From Sinohyriopsis cumingii (Eukaryota; Mollusca; Bivalvia; Unionida; Unionidae): a stretch of DNA of 64,000 nucleotides. The notes under the pieces were generated by a model, which saw only the letters and a program-made list of their open reading frames with translations, was not told where the DNA came from and did no database searches. Positions 1 to 9,639 of this stretch are shown piece after piece. A program made the position numbers and the translations under genes. Location: the NCBI GenBank assembly GCA_028554795.2, contig CM068825.1, positions 90,144,951-90,208,950 on the forward strand, in the 5' to 3' direction. The first letter of the stretch is position 1. Each line of letters begins with the position of its first letter.

Positions 1-1
1 C

Positions 2-507
2 AAAACCGAATTTGTCAAATGTTTGATCGAACATAAACAGCATTTGACCGATCGTCCACCTCAACGTATCGTGTGGTGTTACAAAGAGTGGCAATCGGAG
101 TACATCCTCATGCGAGAAAGTCAAGGCGATTCCACCGTGTTTGTGGAAGGCTTTCTTGGCGTGGACGACGGGATGGTGTCTGACCCCAGTCAAAACCATC
201 TGGTCATCTTCTACGACATGTTAGGAGAAGACGAAGAAGAAATACAACTGTGAATTATGCTCAAAGAGCATCATAGTAATGCCAGTGTCATTTACATCAT
301 CCAAAATTTGTTACAATAAAGTAAATCCCATCGCACCATCAGTCGCAATGCTCATTACGTGGTGTTGAATAAAATTCCTAGAGGTAAATGGCAAGTGCAA
401 GTGTTAGCCAAACAGTCAGGAACTTGGTTGACTCATAGTACGACGATGCCACTCAAACACCTCACGCCTATTTACTCGTGGATTTAAAACCCACCATCCG
501 TGGTTGA
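2..507 (+). pseudogene. Maverick A32-like packaging ATPase, C-terminal part, broken
   Basis: One frame runs from base 2 to 490 with two in-frame stops, TGA at 251-253 and TAA at 317-319, then continues in the next frame to a TGA at 505-507. Family hallmarks seen in order are RIVWCYKEWQ, the Walker-B-like stretch HLVIFYDM near 200-225, SVIYIIQNL near 284-310, and LLVDLKP near 472-492. The Walker A loop would lie before base 1. In intact elements this FtsK/HerA-type P-loop ATPase pumps DNA into capsids. The normal aspartate pair of Walker B reads YD here. Clearly non-functional because of the stops and the frameshift. Confidence 0.82.
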
Positions 508-1264
508 CGGTGACAGCACGTCAATTACTGCAAGGAATCATTCACATTCCAAAACAGTTTTTCTAGAGAAACAAAGTAGCATTGATGCAACTGAGATAGC
601 CGCATAAAAACTGAAACCTAAAAGCAAATCATTTTGAAACCTGGAAGTAGTGGTTCTCTAGATGGTGTCATCATTCGTTCCCTCTTAAAATGAGATCAGA
701 ATGCCCCCAAAGTCATCCCCAAGAAAAAAGCCACTCCCCGACCCATAGTTACACAGAACAAAATGTGCAAGTGTGTCAAGAACATGCCCCAACCCCAGAA
801 AAACAAAAGTCCCCAGAAAAAGAAAAACCCCTAGAAAAGCCCCAAGAAAACTACTTCTACCCACCAGAGAGGCACTTCTGCTAGGACGCAAAATAACACC
901 CCAAAGCCACGACCTGCAGCGACGGTGACCGCATCTTCAGTATCCTCAAGTACTTTCACTAATTCATTGTTCGTGATGCCAACGAAACCCGATTCGACAT
1001 CTGTCTTACACCTCTTTAGCCACACAAAGTACATGCCCCCAAAATCAAAGTCAAAGAGAGATCGGACATGTTACAGAATTTAATGGATTTATCAAAGCAA
1101 GAACTGTCCCGACTTAGTTTCTTGCGAACCCCTTCACATCGAGTGATGCCTGCCATGAAAAAATGATACGACGTAAAGATAATCAGTGGCGACACATACC
1201 AGTATAAATAAGACCTGGGGTAAACTATGGGCATCAGTGTTTTTATGTTCCTGAGAGCTCAAAG
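508..1264 (+). other. Maverick-derived spacer with no clear gene
   Basis: Between ATPase and integrase remains. It includes a Lys/Pro/Glu-rich stretch (690-884) that is open in two frames and may descend from a basic core or scaffold protein, but no family signature could be named. Base composition is like the flanking Maverick genes. Confidence 0.5.
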
Positions 1265-1426
1265 ATGTCACCCAACACAAGTGTACACCGTTACCATCGT
1301 CGTTCTCCTGTCCAAAAAGGAAAAGGAAAAAGAAAAGGAAAGTCTCGTCGTTGGACCCCACATCCGAAAAAAATGCTTAGTCAAGTATCCACGTCTGCCC
1401 CATTATTAAGACCAGTTAAAAAATAA
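1265..1426 (+). CDS. Small, strongly basic 53-aa protein, intact reading frame
   Basis: An ATG at 1265 opens a 53-codon frame ending TAA at 1424-1426. The peptide is very basic, with RYHRRSP, then a GKGKRKGKSRR run, then TPHPKK. It sits directly upstream of the integrase remnant in the Maverick gene block. Small arginine/lysine-rich DNA-condensing proteins are known in adenovirus-like capsid systems, so a DNA-packaging role is a plausible inference, not shown. It is short enough to be open by chance inside a degraded element, although the composition is strongly biased. Confidence 0.4.
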   Translation: MSPNTSVHRYHRRSPVQKGKGKRKGKSRRWTPHPKKMLSQVSTSAPLLRPVKK

Positions 1427-1481
1427 GATAAAATGACGCATGTCAAGCGATGGATTTTGGTGTATTTTTGCCCGTGAGCTC

Positions 1482-2058
1482 AATATATTTTATTTTATCT
1501 CCAACGAGAATCCAGAAACAAAAGCTAGCATCGTGGAACGTTTTCTACGTACCTTGAAAGAACGCTTGTGAAAATATGTTACGCATCAACACACTCTCAA
1601 GTACAACGACTTCTTACCGCACCTGGTTGAAGCGTAAAACCAATCTTACCATCGAAGCATTGGATGTGCTCCGCAAGAAGTGAATCCCCGACTGAGGCTG
1701 TCCCCAGGAAAGGTGGAGTCTTGATGGGAGATTGGGTGCGCATTGGCAAAACCAAACGCATTTTCGACAAAGGTTACTTACCCAACTGGACCACCGAATT
1801 GTTTCGTGTCACTGGACGAGTGCGTGGCCGTCATCCTGCAGTCTATAAATTGGAAGACGTGAACGGTGAAGTGTCAAAAGGAACGCGTGGCCAAAAAAGA
1901 AGACGAAGTGTACGATATCGAAATCATTCTAGATCTCTAAGAACCCGTACAGTGGGAAAACGTCGTGCCAAGAAATCAAAGTACGTTGGAAAATGTATCC
2001 ACCGAGTTTTGATTCTTTGATCGACGCTTTGCAAGTCATTGACTATAAAAAGAAGTGA
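1482..2058 (+). pseudogene. Maverick/Polinton integrase, C-terminal core and chromodomain, broken
   Basis: The frame from 1482 shows the end of a retroviral-type integrase core, including KASIVERF (the E is the expected third catalytic residue). In-frame stops follow at 1569-1571 and 1635-1637. After a frameshift near 1700-1725 comes the C-terminal domain with GDWVRIGKTKRIFDKGY and LPNWTTELFRV. Further frameshifts lead to a chromodomain-like end, KVRW then YPPSFDS, ending TGA at 2056-2058. The two upstream catalytic Asp segments are missing. In intact elements this enzyme inserts the element and leaves a 6-bp target duplication. Confidence 0.87.
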
Positions 2059-2063
2059 CCATC

Positions 2064-2375
2064 ATGCCCTTCAACACAGACTCAACTACCACAGTGACCA
2101 CGTCTTCACCCAGTTCTTCTTTACAAGATCTACAAAAGCAACACTTATGGGTGTGGTATGGAGAACGTGTGCATAAAACGCAAATCGTCTTTTTCTGCCA
2201 AATCTTTGTGGTGTATTGTGTCATCGGTGTTGCCATTGCCAATTTGAGTTTGCAACAAGGAGACAAAAAATTGTTGACCATTTCACTGAGCAGTTGCATC
2301 GGTTACCTTCACCCCAATCTTTCCCTGAAAAACTCTAACGGTCACAACGTGAACCTTGCGACCAACACCAGTTAA
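2064..2375 (+). CDS. Small single-pass membrane protein of Maverick type, open frame
   Basis: The first ATG at 2064 gives a 103-codon frame. A Ser/Thr-rich N-terminus is followed by a charged segment (YGERVHKTQ), one long hydrophobic helix (IVFFCQIFVVYCVIGVAIA), and a short tail with SSCIGYLHPN. This arrangement is recognisable from small membrane proteins encoded next to the capsid genes in many invertebrate Mavericks; function unknown. It begins just after the integrase remnant stop. It has no internal stop, unlike most neighbours, but the last part after about 2330 no longer looks family-like, so the natural stop may have been lost. Confidence 0.55.
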   Translation: MPFNTDSTTTVTTSSPSSSLQDLQKQHLWVWYGERVHKTQIVFFCQIFVVYCVIGVAIANLSLQQGDKKLLTISLSSCIGYLHPNLSLKNSNGHNVNLATNTS

Positions 2376-2469
2376 TCTCCCAGCCGTCATCACCCAAAAA
2401 ACACAACAACCCTCTTTTGGACACTCCTTTAACCTCCAGCGACCCCTCGGAGAGCAGAACTCTGGAATT

Positions 2470-3334
2470 ATGAATAACCAATTTTACTTAACTTTACCCA
2501 TTAACAGTTCCATGGATATGTTGCACCACAATATTTTGTGTTGTTACACGACCAAATTATCTCAGGCCATCTAATCGGGTCATGAAGCCCATTGGGAAGT
2601 GGCGTTTGTCAAAAAGATTCAACCTACACAAATAAGAACATGACTGAAAATCAAAACACTGTTTAGGTTAAAGTTTAGAACAACCAAGTGCAAAAATACT
2701 TGAATGAAAACGAAACTGTGGATGCCTCAATGAAACGATAAGTGTTCCTCGATATCCACGGTACATCTCTCTGTTGAACATTATTGCAGGCTATTCTTTT
2801 AAGGGTCAACATCTGGTGGACACAATTGCTGCCAGATTCAATGCGCTGTTTGGCAAATCCTTGGACAAAACCAAACGAAGTGTCACCATGAATACCATAA
2901 CGTGGCTTGTCGCCTACTGATGAAATTTTCGGCTGGCAAAACGTTGCCCATAATCTTATGTTCTGAAGTGTTTTACAGTTTGGGTGGAGACCACGAGATG
3001 GTCATGGGTAACATTTTGCCTCCCAGCGCCAGCAACTTGACTTTTGCGAGGTTTTTCCTAACTCTGTAGAACTGAACTAAGGATTAAATTTGATCTTTGT
3101 GTACTCCGATATGGTGGAGTACGACGTGGTGTGACACACCTCGGTACCGTTACTGCGAGGCATTCTTTTCAAAGTGGATTCTACCGTGGACACTAATGAG
3201 GAAGGTGGAAACACCTAAGACGTTCACCACGAATTTGTACGTCCTCATTATTTACCCGTCAGTAAGTTGTATTTCAACAGTGTCAACATTGCTATAAAAG
3301 GAGATCTATGGTAAAATATGCCATTTACCTCAAC
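2470..3334 (+). pseudogene. Maverick penton-like minor capsid protein, broken
   Basis: ATG at 2470 starts NNQFYLTLPINSSMD, a characteristic N-terminus of the Maverick minor capsid (penton-like) protein. The frame is lost soon after (TAA at 2572-2574) and the rest is scattered over frames. The clearest later part, 3088-3300, reads LIFVYSDMVEYDVV, then PHYLPVSKLYFNSVNI, with in-frame stops. Length from start to end is compatible with the family's roughly 300 residues. In virions this protein would sit at the five-fold vertices (family knowledge). Confidence 0.78.
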
Positions 3335-3682
3335 AGCGAGGACATGGATTAGGTGCTGAAATCGGCGTTTCGTTTGGTGGCCCCCATTTTCAAACCGATG
3401 GTGACTCGAGGAATACACGCATTGAAAGATTCCTCTTTGATGTACAGTAAAGACATTCTCCAAAATGTCATGATCGACAAACGAAACTCCAAAGAAGTCT
3501 TCTTAAGAGCAGCTAAAAATGTCTTGTTTCAAACGGGCAAAGAAATTTTGGGTCGACGAGAAACTCCTATAAATACACTAGGGTATGCTGAGCCAAGCAT
3601 TCCTGCTTTCGTGACACCTCAGCAAAGGACAGGGAAGAAAGAGACGACGAAGCCATCCCTCCAGAGGACTTTACACCCTTAG
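3335..3682 (+). pseudogene. Maverick helical structural protein following the penton gene, broken
   Basis: It begins with QQRGHGLG in one frame (near 3335-3353) and switches frame to LKSAFRLVAPIFKP followed by a long amphipathic helical region with FLRAAKNVLFQTGKEIL. A Gly-rich start followed by a helical, partly hydrophobic body is typical of the gene between penton and major capsid protein in this group; some authors compare it with adenovirus pVI. The frame from 3353 stays open to 3682, but the start is in another frame, so the gene is broken. Confidence 0.65.
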
Positions 3683-3749
3683 AGTTAGAAAGACGAAGAA
3701 AAGAAGAACCGTCAGAGAATAAGACGTTTTTGATTATTAAACAGAAAAA

Positions 3750-4990
3750 ATGATGCACCGAGAGTCATGCACCTGCTTCAAGTCGGAACCTGGTCTGTTT
3801 GCTATGCCACCCACTATCATGACGATGAAAGAGTTCCCATGGGTAAAATTTCATCGTCTCTCCTCTTTGACGACCTCAGCACCCATCGAATTTGAAACTA
3901 AAGGACAGCCCGAAGATTCCATCGATCAAAACGGACGACATCGCTCCAGTGGCCTATGCTATAGCAGATCGCGCCTACAATTATATTTATTCCTCGTCAG
4001 CAGCAGAATGGATAATTACCCTTACCGAGCGTAAATGGAAAATCTCCTGACGTACAGGAAAGATGCCAAGAATATTCAGCTGGATGCTTACGAGCAATGG
4101 AAACCTGACACGGCGGGCGTGAACAAGTTTAACGACACAGTCCTGACAGCGGATGACGATCTTCACAATGTTGGCTTTAACGACCGTCAAAAGAAATTCC
4201 TGCAAGAACGTAGTTTAGAACTGATGGATCGTTTGCGTTTGGACATGTGGTTGCAAGACAATTATTTACTGAACGGAGTGGATATCCGCCCGAGACTTAA
4301 TCACAGCAGTACTGCTTTACATCTGATGGACCATGCCAACGAGTACAAAACCATTATACAACAAGCCAGACTCTACGTGTGACGCGTGGAAGTGTTATTT
4401 AAAGTGGCAAACGATATCAGCTACACTATGAGCAGAACGACTGCCAAGTATCCGATATCCGATACGTTGCATGGAAGTGAAAACCGTCACCATTGCCGCT
4501 GAACTCCGATCCAAGATCGAAGATCATCCGTTCCAAGGACAGTTACCCAAACGTTCAGTCGATGGTATCGTCAGTAACGAAGCCCTGAACGGAGCGGTCA
4601 CTGCCAATCGTTTAGAGTGTAAACATCACAGTTTGTCCAAGATCGAAGTCAGTAGCAGTGGCCAAACCTTCTGTACCAGACCCTTCGAAGCTAAGAATGC
4701 CGAAAATAATTTATTGAGATCGTACTTGTCCTTGTACGAAACCACGGGACAGTTACAGTTAGGGACCAACACCAGCCGCGCCATTTCGCGCGACAATTAT
4801 GAAGGAGGTTACGCTTTGTGGGCCTTTGATTTCACTCTAGACCTAGGTAGCGACGAGGGACGTTTCCACCCTATAAAATCCCGCCAACTGCATGTGGAAC
4901 TTCGGTTTTGCATAAGCTCTACCCAACACGGTGAACGTCATCTTGTATGCCGAATTCGATAACAAAAATAGACCCAAAAATATTACCTGA
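3750..4990 (+). pseudogene. Maverick major capsid protein (hexon-like), broken
   Basis: ATG at 3750 opens a frame with KSEPGLFAMPPT and APIEFETKG. It runs through an in-frame TAA at 4032-4034 into NYLLNGVDIRPRL, and stops at TGA 4380-4382. A frameshift before 4471 leads to a second long piece (4471 to about 4900) with FQGQLPKR, SRDNYEGGYALWAFDFTLDL and FHPIKSRQLHVEL. Another shift gives the C-terminus NVILYAEFD and the stop TGA at 4988-4990. This is the double-jelly-roll major capsid family of Polintons, annotated in nematodes as F54H12.2-like. Length of about 410 codons fits the family. Two stops and at least two frameshifts make it dead. Confidence 0.9.
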
Positions 4991-4993
4991 TTA

Positions 4994-4999
4994 AATAAA
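4994..4999 (+). promoter_or_regulatory. AATAAA polyadenylation signal after the capsid remnant
   Basis: AATAAA lies four bases after the capsid stop codon, a usual place for the signal in compact viral-type genes. Another AATAAA-like run follows at about 5009-5014. Confidence 0.5.
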
Positions 5000-5159
5000 T
5001 CCCCCTAAAATAAACTAGGAAGATCCATTATATCACCTCTATCTTACAAACAGTACAAATGATGATTTTCCAAATTATAAATACGGCAAGATGACACCAT
5101 TTAACGTTCGGAAAATTGAGAACAAAAAGAAACGATCCCGGATGTAAGGCGCATCCCTC

Positions 5160-5440
5160 CCACTCAGTCCGACATACCCTTGCCACTGCCTGACATGTAT
5201 TATATAAATGAGTGCCTATGGGCCATTCCCACTCACCTTGACTCCCGAGAGACATCAATATCTCGAAAATCTCTCTAATCGAATAGCACTTTATAAGATC
5301 CCTAATGTGTTGGGGGACGCGGCTCCATTCCGTCCCCCTCGAAAAAATCAATCAGCCCCATTTGGGGCATTTATCCCGGTCTGGCTAGTGAAACCAGCAA
5401 GCATCACGTAATCAGTAAGCGTATCAGATATGGAAATACT
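5160..5440 (+). repeat. Hairpin repeat copy R1
   Basis: First of four direct copies. A TATA-like TATATAAATG (5201-5210) precedes GGGCCATTCCCACTCACC. Then come hairpin 1 (CGAGA 5246-5250 with TCTCG 5261-5265), hairpin 2 (GGGGGACG 5312-5319 with CGTCCCCC 5331-5338) and hairpin 3 (GCCCCA 5355-5360 with TGGGGC 5363-5368), then GGTCTGGCTAG. The order matches the other copies although stem sequences differ. It is placed like an LTR or 5' leader in front of the unknown reading frame at 5444. Family not recognised. Confidence 0.62.
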
Positions 5441-5443
5441 TAG

Positions 5444-6424
5444 TCCTCAGCAAGCCCTGAATGCGGTACGAGGGTTAGGTTTGAATATCGCCTCAGGATG
5501 GAGCATACGAGCTCAAATAAGGCGTACTACGCTCTTGCTAATAAGGGAAGAAAGTTCACACAGCAATAACTGGAGAAGTGGCCCCAGAGACGACCGACGT
5601 ACAGGAGACCACCTAACATTCAACAAAGGGAGCGAACGAGGGATTTGCAGAACCGATATGATAGTAACGTCGATACCGCTAGAACACCTACTAGAGTGTC
5701 GTCAACAGATACGAAATATGTCAATAGAAAAACTGCTATGGAGGCCCACTTCAACTTGCCAATAATAACGTCAACATGAACCGACTCTGTGAGCTATAGT
5801 CAACAAGCAGAGGCACCTCAAAGGGAAAAGGAGGTATAAAAAACAGAAGCAACTAAGAGGGCAGAGGCAGTGGAGGTTAACCTGATCGAAGAAAACACTA
5901 TAGACAAAGAGACCGAAATTCCGAAAGACATTAACAAAGAATCAAGTAAATTGTCTTCAGTAATCCCAGCTGAAAGTACACCCATTCCAACACCAACACC
6001 ATCATCAATTGAGGCAAACTAAATCACATACGAACTCAACAACATCAACAACAACAACAAGACCAGTCGTAAATGTGGCATCAAAACTAACGAAACTACT
6101 GAAGCTACTGGAGCTTCTGGAACTACAATTACTAAGAGAAGGAAGCAAAAGAAAAAGATAACCCAAGAAAAATTACCTACCTTTATAGATTTTCCAGAAC
6201 AGGCCATGCCAAGACAATTGCAACAGCAGCAGCAACAACAACAACAAAGACGGAATACGCGACTTACAGCCAAACAAAGTGCGGAGGTGGTGGTCAACTA
6301 CATAATTGACCAGGAAGAACAAATTGGAAATGGCTATATTATGACTGACCAAATAGCTGCACTAAACTTCGCTGAACACCTAGGTCGGATGGTGGACAAA
6401 TACCAAAAGACAGAAGCCCAGTGA
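5444..6424 (+). pseudogene. Decayed coding region of unknown family, about 327 codons
   Basis: A single frame runs 981 bases with only four internal stops (5567, 5777, 5837, 6020) before the final TGA at 6422-6424. That is far fewer than expected by chance in AT-rich DNA, so it was probably once coding. In order: a basic N-terminal part (RMEHTSSNKAYYALANKGRK), a Thr/Glu/Lys/Pro-rich linker, a basic segment with KRRKQKKKITQEK, a glutamine run (6221-6247), then RRNTRLTAKQSAEVVVNYI and a helical end. The layout (basic, low complexity, Gln run, helical domain) would suit a gag-like protein, but no family is recognised. It lies directly behind repeat R1. Confidence 0.5.
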
Positions 6425-7110
6425 AAGTTCATTACACCATGAGAATTACCTTTCCTAAAATCAGCATGCACTCTCCACAAAGGAAATGATGAATTCCATC
6501 TGACTCCGATGTCATTAGTGATATTGATAACCAACGAACTAAAGTTCATAGCATGGCAATCCCAAACTTCAAATGAACACCTTAATTTGAACACCTGGCC
6601 ATCGGGGATATCATCTGCCCGGATATCATCGAGAAGAAGAAGCCAGATGGGATTTTACACCACCCAGTCATCTGAAAGGAATATTATTTCCAGATGAGGA
6701 TTAACCTCAGTCCTTTTTAGGGCTACCTAACCATTGCCTCTTATCAAGAGATTTCAATTTGGCTTGAAAAACCTAATACGATCCTTTGGCCAACGTTCAA
6801 AATTAAAACCATAATTCCTTACTAGACACTCAAAAATTGTTAATGGTCACTCAGGCCTAAATTTATTTTGACTTAAATAAATTAATGCACACTATGTACT
6901 TTTTAAATTAAACTAAGATAGGAAAATTTAAAACTTAAATCAGAGACTCTAATTACGATTGTGGCTAACAAAGAATTGGTAATAGGGAATACCCAATATA
7001 TAAGCAACTGGGTTGAATTCGGCATTATTAAGTTTTTGCGTTTCATGTACGTTCCGGAGAGGCTTGGTCCCTCCTTCCTGGTTCTTCTCCTCCCTGCCTA
7101 CTCGAACATT
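6425..7110. other. No recognisable gene; upstream part of repeat unit 2
   Basis: AT-rich sequence between the unknown frame and repeat copy R2. Short open stretches exist, but nothing has family features. Confidence 0.4.
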
Positions 7111-7114
7111 AAAA

Positions 7115-7500
7115 GACAAGTGTGTGGGCCGATTCCCACCCGTCTATAAATCAGGTGCCTGTGCGCAAGGAACCGGGGTGACGTCATAAGATCAGTATCC
7201 AATCCTGCGAGACGTTATATCCTGCAGTAATACAGAATCACGGACATTTATTTATGGGTCCAATCACACTTAAGATAGCCTTTCATACAGGTCGAAAGGG
7301 ACTTATTGTCCCACGACCTGCGGCTAATCAAACAGCACTCTATGAGTACATTAATGCGTTGGGGGAAGTGGCACTATTACTTCCCCCTAGAAAAAAATAA
7401 ATCAGCTCCATTTGGGGCATAACCATTCGTGCTTCCCCGTATGGGCGGATACGACTCTAATTAAAACGACCGACCGACCGGTCTGGTTAGCACATTCCAG
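7115..7500 (+). repeat. Hairpin repeat copy R2
   Basis: Contains GGGCCGATTCCCACCC. Hairpin 1 is CAGGTCG 7288-7294 with CGACCTG 7314-7320 and an inner stem GGGAC/GTCCC. A small stem-loop GCACTC/GAGTAC follows (one mismatch). Hairpin 2 is a perfect 9-bp stem, GGGGGAAGT 7361-7369 with ACTTCCCCC 7379-7387. Hairpin 3 is GCTCCA 7405-7410 with TGGGGC 7413-7418 (one T-G wobble). GGTCTGGTTAG follows. Same order as R1 with paired changes in the stems. Confidence 0.65.
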
Positions 7501-8104
7501 TCATTCGCTTTCACTGAGCTAGGCAATACAACAGTGACGGAAAGCAATACTGCAACACAAAGGTTGCAAGGCGTGGTACCAAGATGGCTACCAGCTATTG
7601 CAGTAATTCTCGCTCCAACACTAAGGGCCATTGAGGCTCATGGTAAACAGCAAGCTTCAAATTGGAGTTCACGAACAGGAGCAAAAGATAACAACATTAC
7701 TACTAGTCTGGGATTCTAACACTGAGGGTGCAGACATAAATATCGAAGGAGATATTATTATATAGCCAATAGGAAGAAAAGTAACCAGAGAAGGAAACCT
7801 GCCCACAACAAGGCGGATAGCCACTCCGTTACTCCAGCTATTAAATTAGGCAGTACTCAATGACACCAACTCCCGATTAAAGGAACCATCTTGGCTTGGT
7901 ATCCCAATTCGATAAAACCATTATGTACACTAACTTGATCTTTTTATCCACCGCTTCAAAATTCAAACCTTCTTTAACCTAACAATGACCAAACTTTATA
8001 TATGATGCGTAGACATGTTAATATTTAGAAATTTGTAGTGTATTTATAATGTACACTATGTTATAAAATTATTAGATTGTTAGCCCATATAAAAATGTTT
8101 AAGA
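7501..8104. other. Internal part of repeat unit 2, no clear gene
   Basis: Open stretch 7534-7719 and surrounding sequence might be a diverged relative of the reading frame behind R1 (both have a QQ..NW..R..G-like patch), but the similarity is too weak to claim. The rest is AT-rich. Confidence 0.3.
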
Positions 8105-8660
8105 CTTGTTCAGTTTGATATAATGGCACATGTGGCTTACACGTTATTGTCATTTTTGTATTGCCCATTAGAATAACTGGACTAAATATGGCCGGCGTTT
8201 CAGAGCTCTGTGCGTGTCGCCTGCTTCCGTGTGCCTTTCATTCCTTGCCTCTCCCGGACCGCCTGTAACTTGACGAAGATGTGGAACCATTTCCACCCGT
8301 CAAACATAGGTGTCCCGATGTGACGTCATAGTAGCGACTTACCGCAACGAGCATCACATACTGCTTTGGTCGACACATTGAACAGTCGATAACAGACTGA
8401 AATTCACCTCTTTTTAACATGAGTGTGTACTGGGTCCATTCCCACTCACGAAATTTCTTCATTCAGGTCGTTACGGACACTTAGTCTTTCGACCTGATGG
8501 CTAAATCAAAAGTGCTCATTGAGCACATAAACATCTGGGAGATGTGGCTCTAATTCCTTTCCCCAGGAACAAGTATCATCCTGCCGTGCAGGAATAAACA
8601 AGAGGCACGTGCAGAAGTGTGCGAAGGCCTCTCTAATCCAAATAATCAATCAATCAGTCT
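8105..8660 (+). repeat. Hairpin repeat copy R3
   Basis: About 550 bp clearly similar to R4, from GTGGCTTACAC through TAACTGGACTA, GATGTGGAACCATTT, GTGACGTCAT, CACATACTGCTTTGGTCGAC and GGGTCCATTCCCACTCA. Hairpin 1: CAGGTCG 8464-8470 with CGACCTG 8490-8496. Next stem: GTGCTC 8512-8517 with GAGCAC 8521-8526 (perfect). Hairpin 2: CTGGG 8535-8539 with CCCAG 8562-8566. Hairpin 3: TCCTGC 8579-8584 with GCAGGA 8588-8593. AGTCTGGTCG follows. Confidence 0.75.
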
Positions 8661-9639
8661 GGTCGTCCATTGTTGACTCATCATCCTATGAAGATGTGTT
8701 CAAGAGTAGCCAAGCTTAACGAAGTCCGCGTGAATTTGCATCGTGTCAGGCAAAGCCTAATACCCAAGCCTGATGAGATAGAGAACGTCTAGGATGCTGA
8801 AACATATCCATTCGGGATTCATCAAGACGACGTCGACTAGTGAGTATCGAAGAGCGGAGACGAGCTACAATATGGAAAAAATGGCACTAGCCCTTTATGG
8901 ACTATTTTTACACTGTGTACAGCGAGGAGACCGCAGAATTACTTCACTGGAAAGCAGCCTTTGGTGAATGACGAACTATGGTTTTCTATGGCGCCATTGA
9001 GGGGTTATTTCAGAGCCCCAGCTGGTACTTTGACGATGTTGCATAACGGGAGCATGAAACACGTGCTACATGAGTGGACACGGGGACCGACAGAATCGTG
9101 GAAAGAACAAAGACAGTGGTCCGTAAATACCTACATGATAACGGGTCTCCAGTATTGAATAATAGTGGATTATACTGCTGTTAGTAAAAGGAACCTTACT
9201 CTGTAGGACTCAAGTAAATACTTACCAGCTGGGAAGTAAGCAGTCAGGTCATCGATTTGAACTCTCAGGAGAGCCCTTTTAGGAGTGGAACCAGCCGACG
9301 AATGTGGGACTTGACGATAGCTCACCGTGAACCAAGTTGCCATACTTCTGAAGACCTCGGGCATACTCGATATTGAAAAGGTCGAGTACCTACCAAAACT
9401 GCCTTAGAAAATCATGCAGTTTCCATTTTGGCTGGAAACTGCTTTAGATAAAATCTGTATATTTGAACCTAATTTAATCATTTCGATACCACCATAAAAA
9501 TTTTTATTCTCCAAATTATGTCTAATACAAACTACACATAAGTCATTCTGACTTTACTGTTTGGTTTTTAATTAGTTTATCGTATGTACACTTTCTACAC
9601 TAAATTCCAACTTCATAAATGAATCATTTTCAATTTTTT
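8661..9639. other. Internal part of repeat unit 3, no recognisable gene
   Basis: Between copies R3 and R4. An open stretch at 8961-9158 and frames on either side have moderately protein-like composition (for example VYSEETAELLHWKAAF in another frame), but no frame is convincing and no family is recognised. Confidence 0.3.

Larger units (their letters stand above)
1..4999 (+). mobile_element. Decayed Maverick/Polinton DNA transposon (virus-like), right-hand part
   Basis: Seven consecutive fragments on the same strand match the structural and integration gene set of Mavericks/Polintons: packaging ATPase, a basic peptide, integrase C-terminus, a small membrane protein, a penton-like protein, a helical structural protein and the major capsid protein. 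Most frames carry in-frame stops and frameshifts, so the element is dead. DNA polymerase B and the cysteine protease are not seen and would lie left of the window if still present. No terminal inverted repeat could be recognised at the right side. Assignment rests on recognising the protein families by eye; agreement of several neighbouring genes makes it firm. Confidence 0.88.

Noticed and set aside
6019..6297. Minus-strand frame with a cysteine run
   Set aside because: It is the reverse reading of the CAA/CAG glutamine run in the + frame.
8464..8510. Hammerhead ribozyme in the hairpin repeats (CTGATG near 8494)
   Set aside because: The conserved CTGANGA and GAAA core is not complete in any of the four copies.
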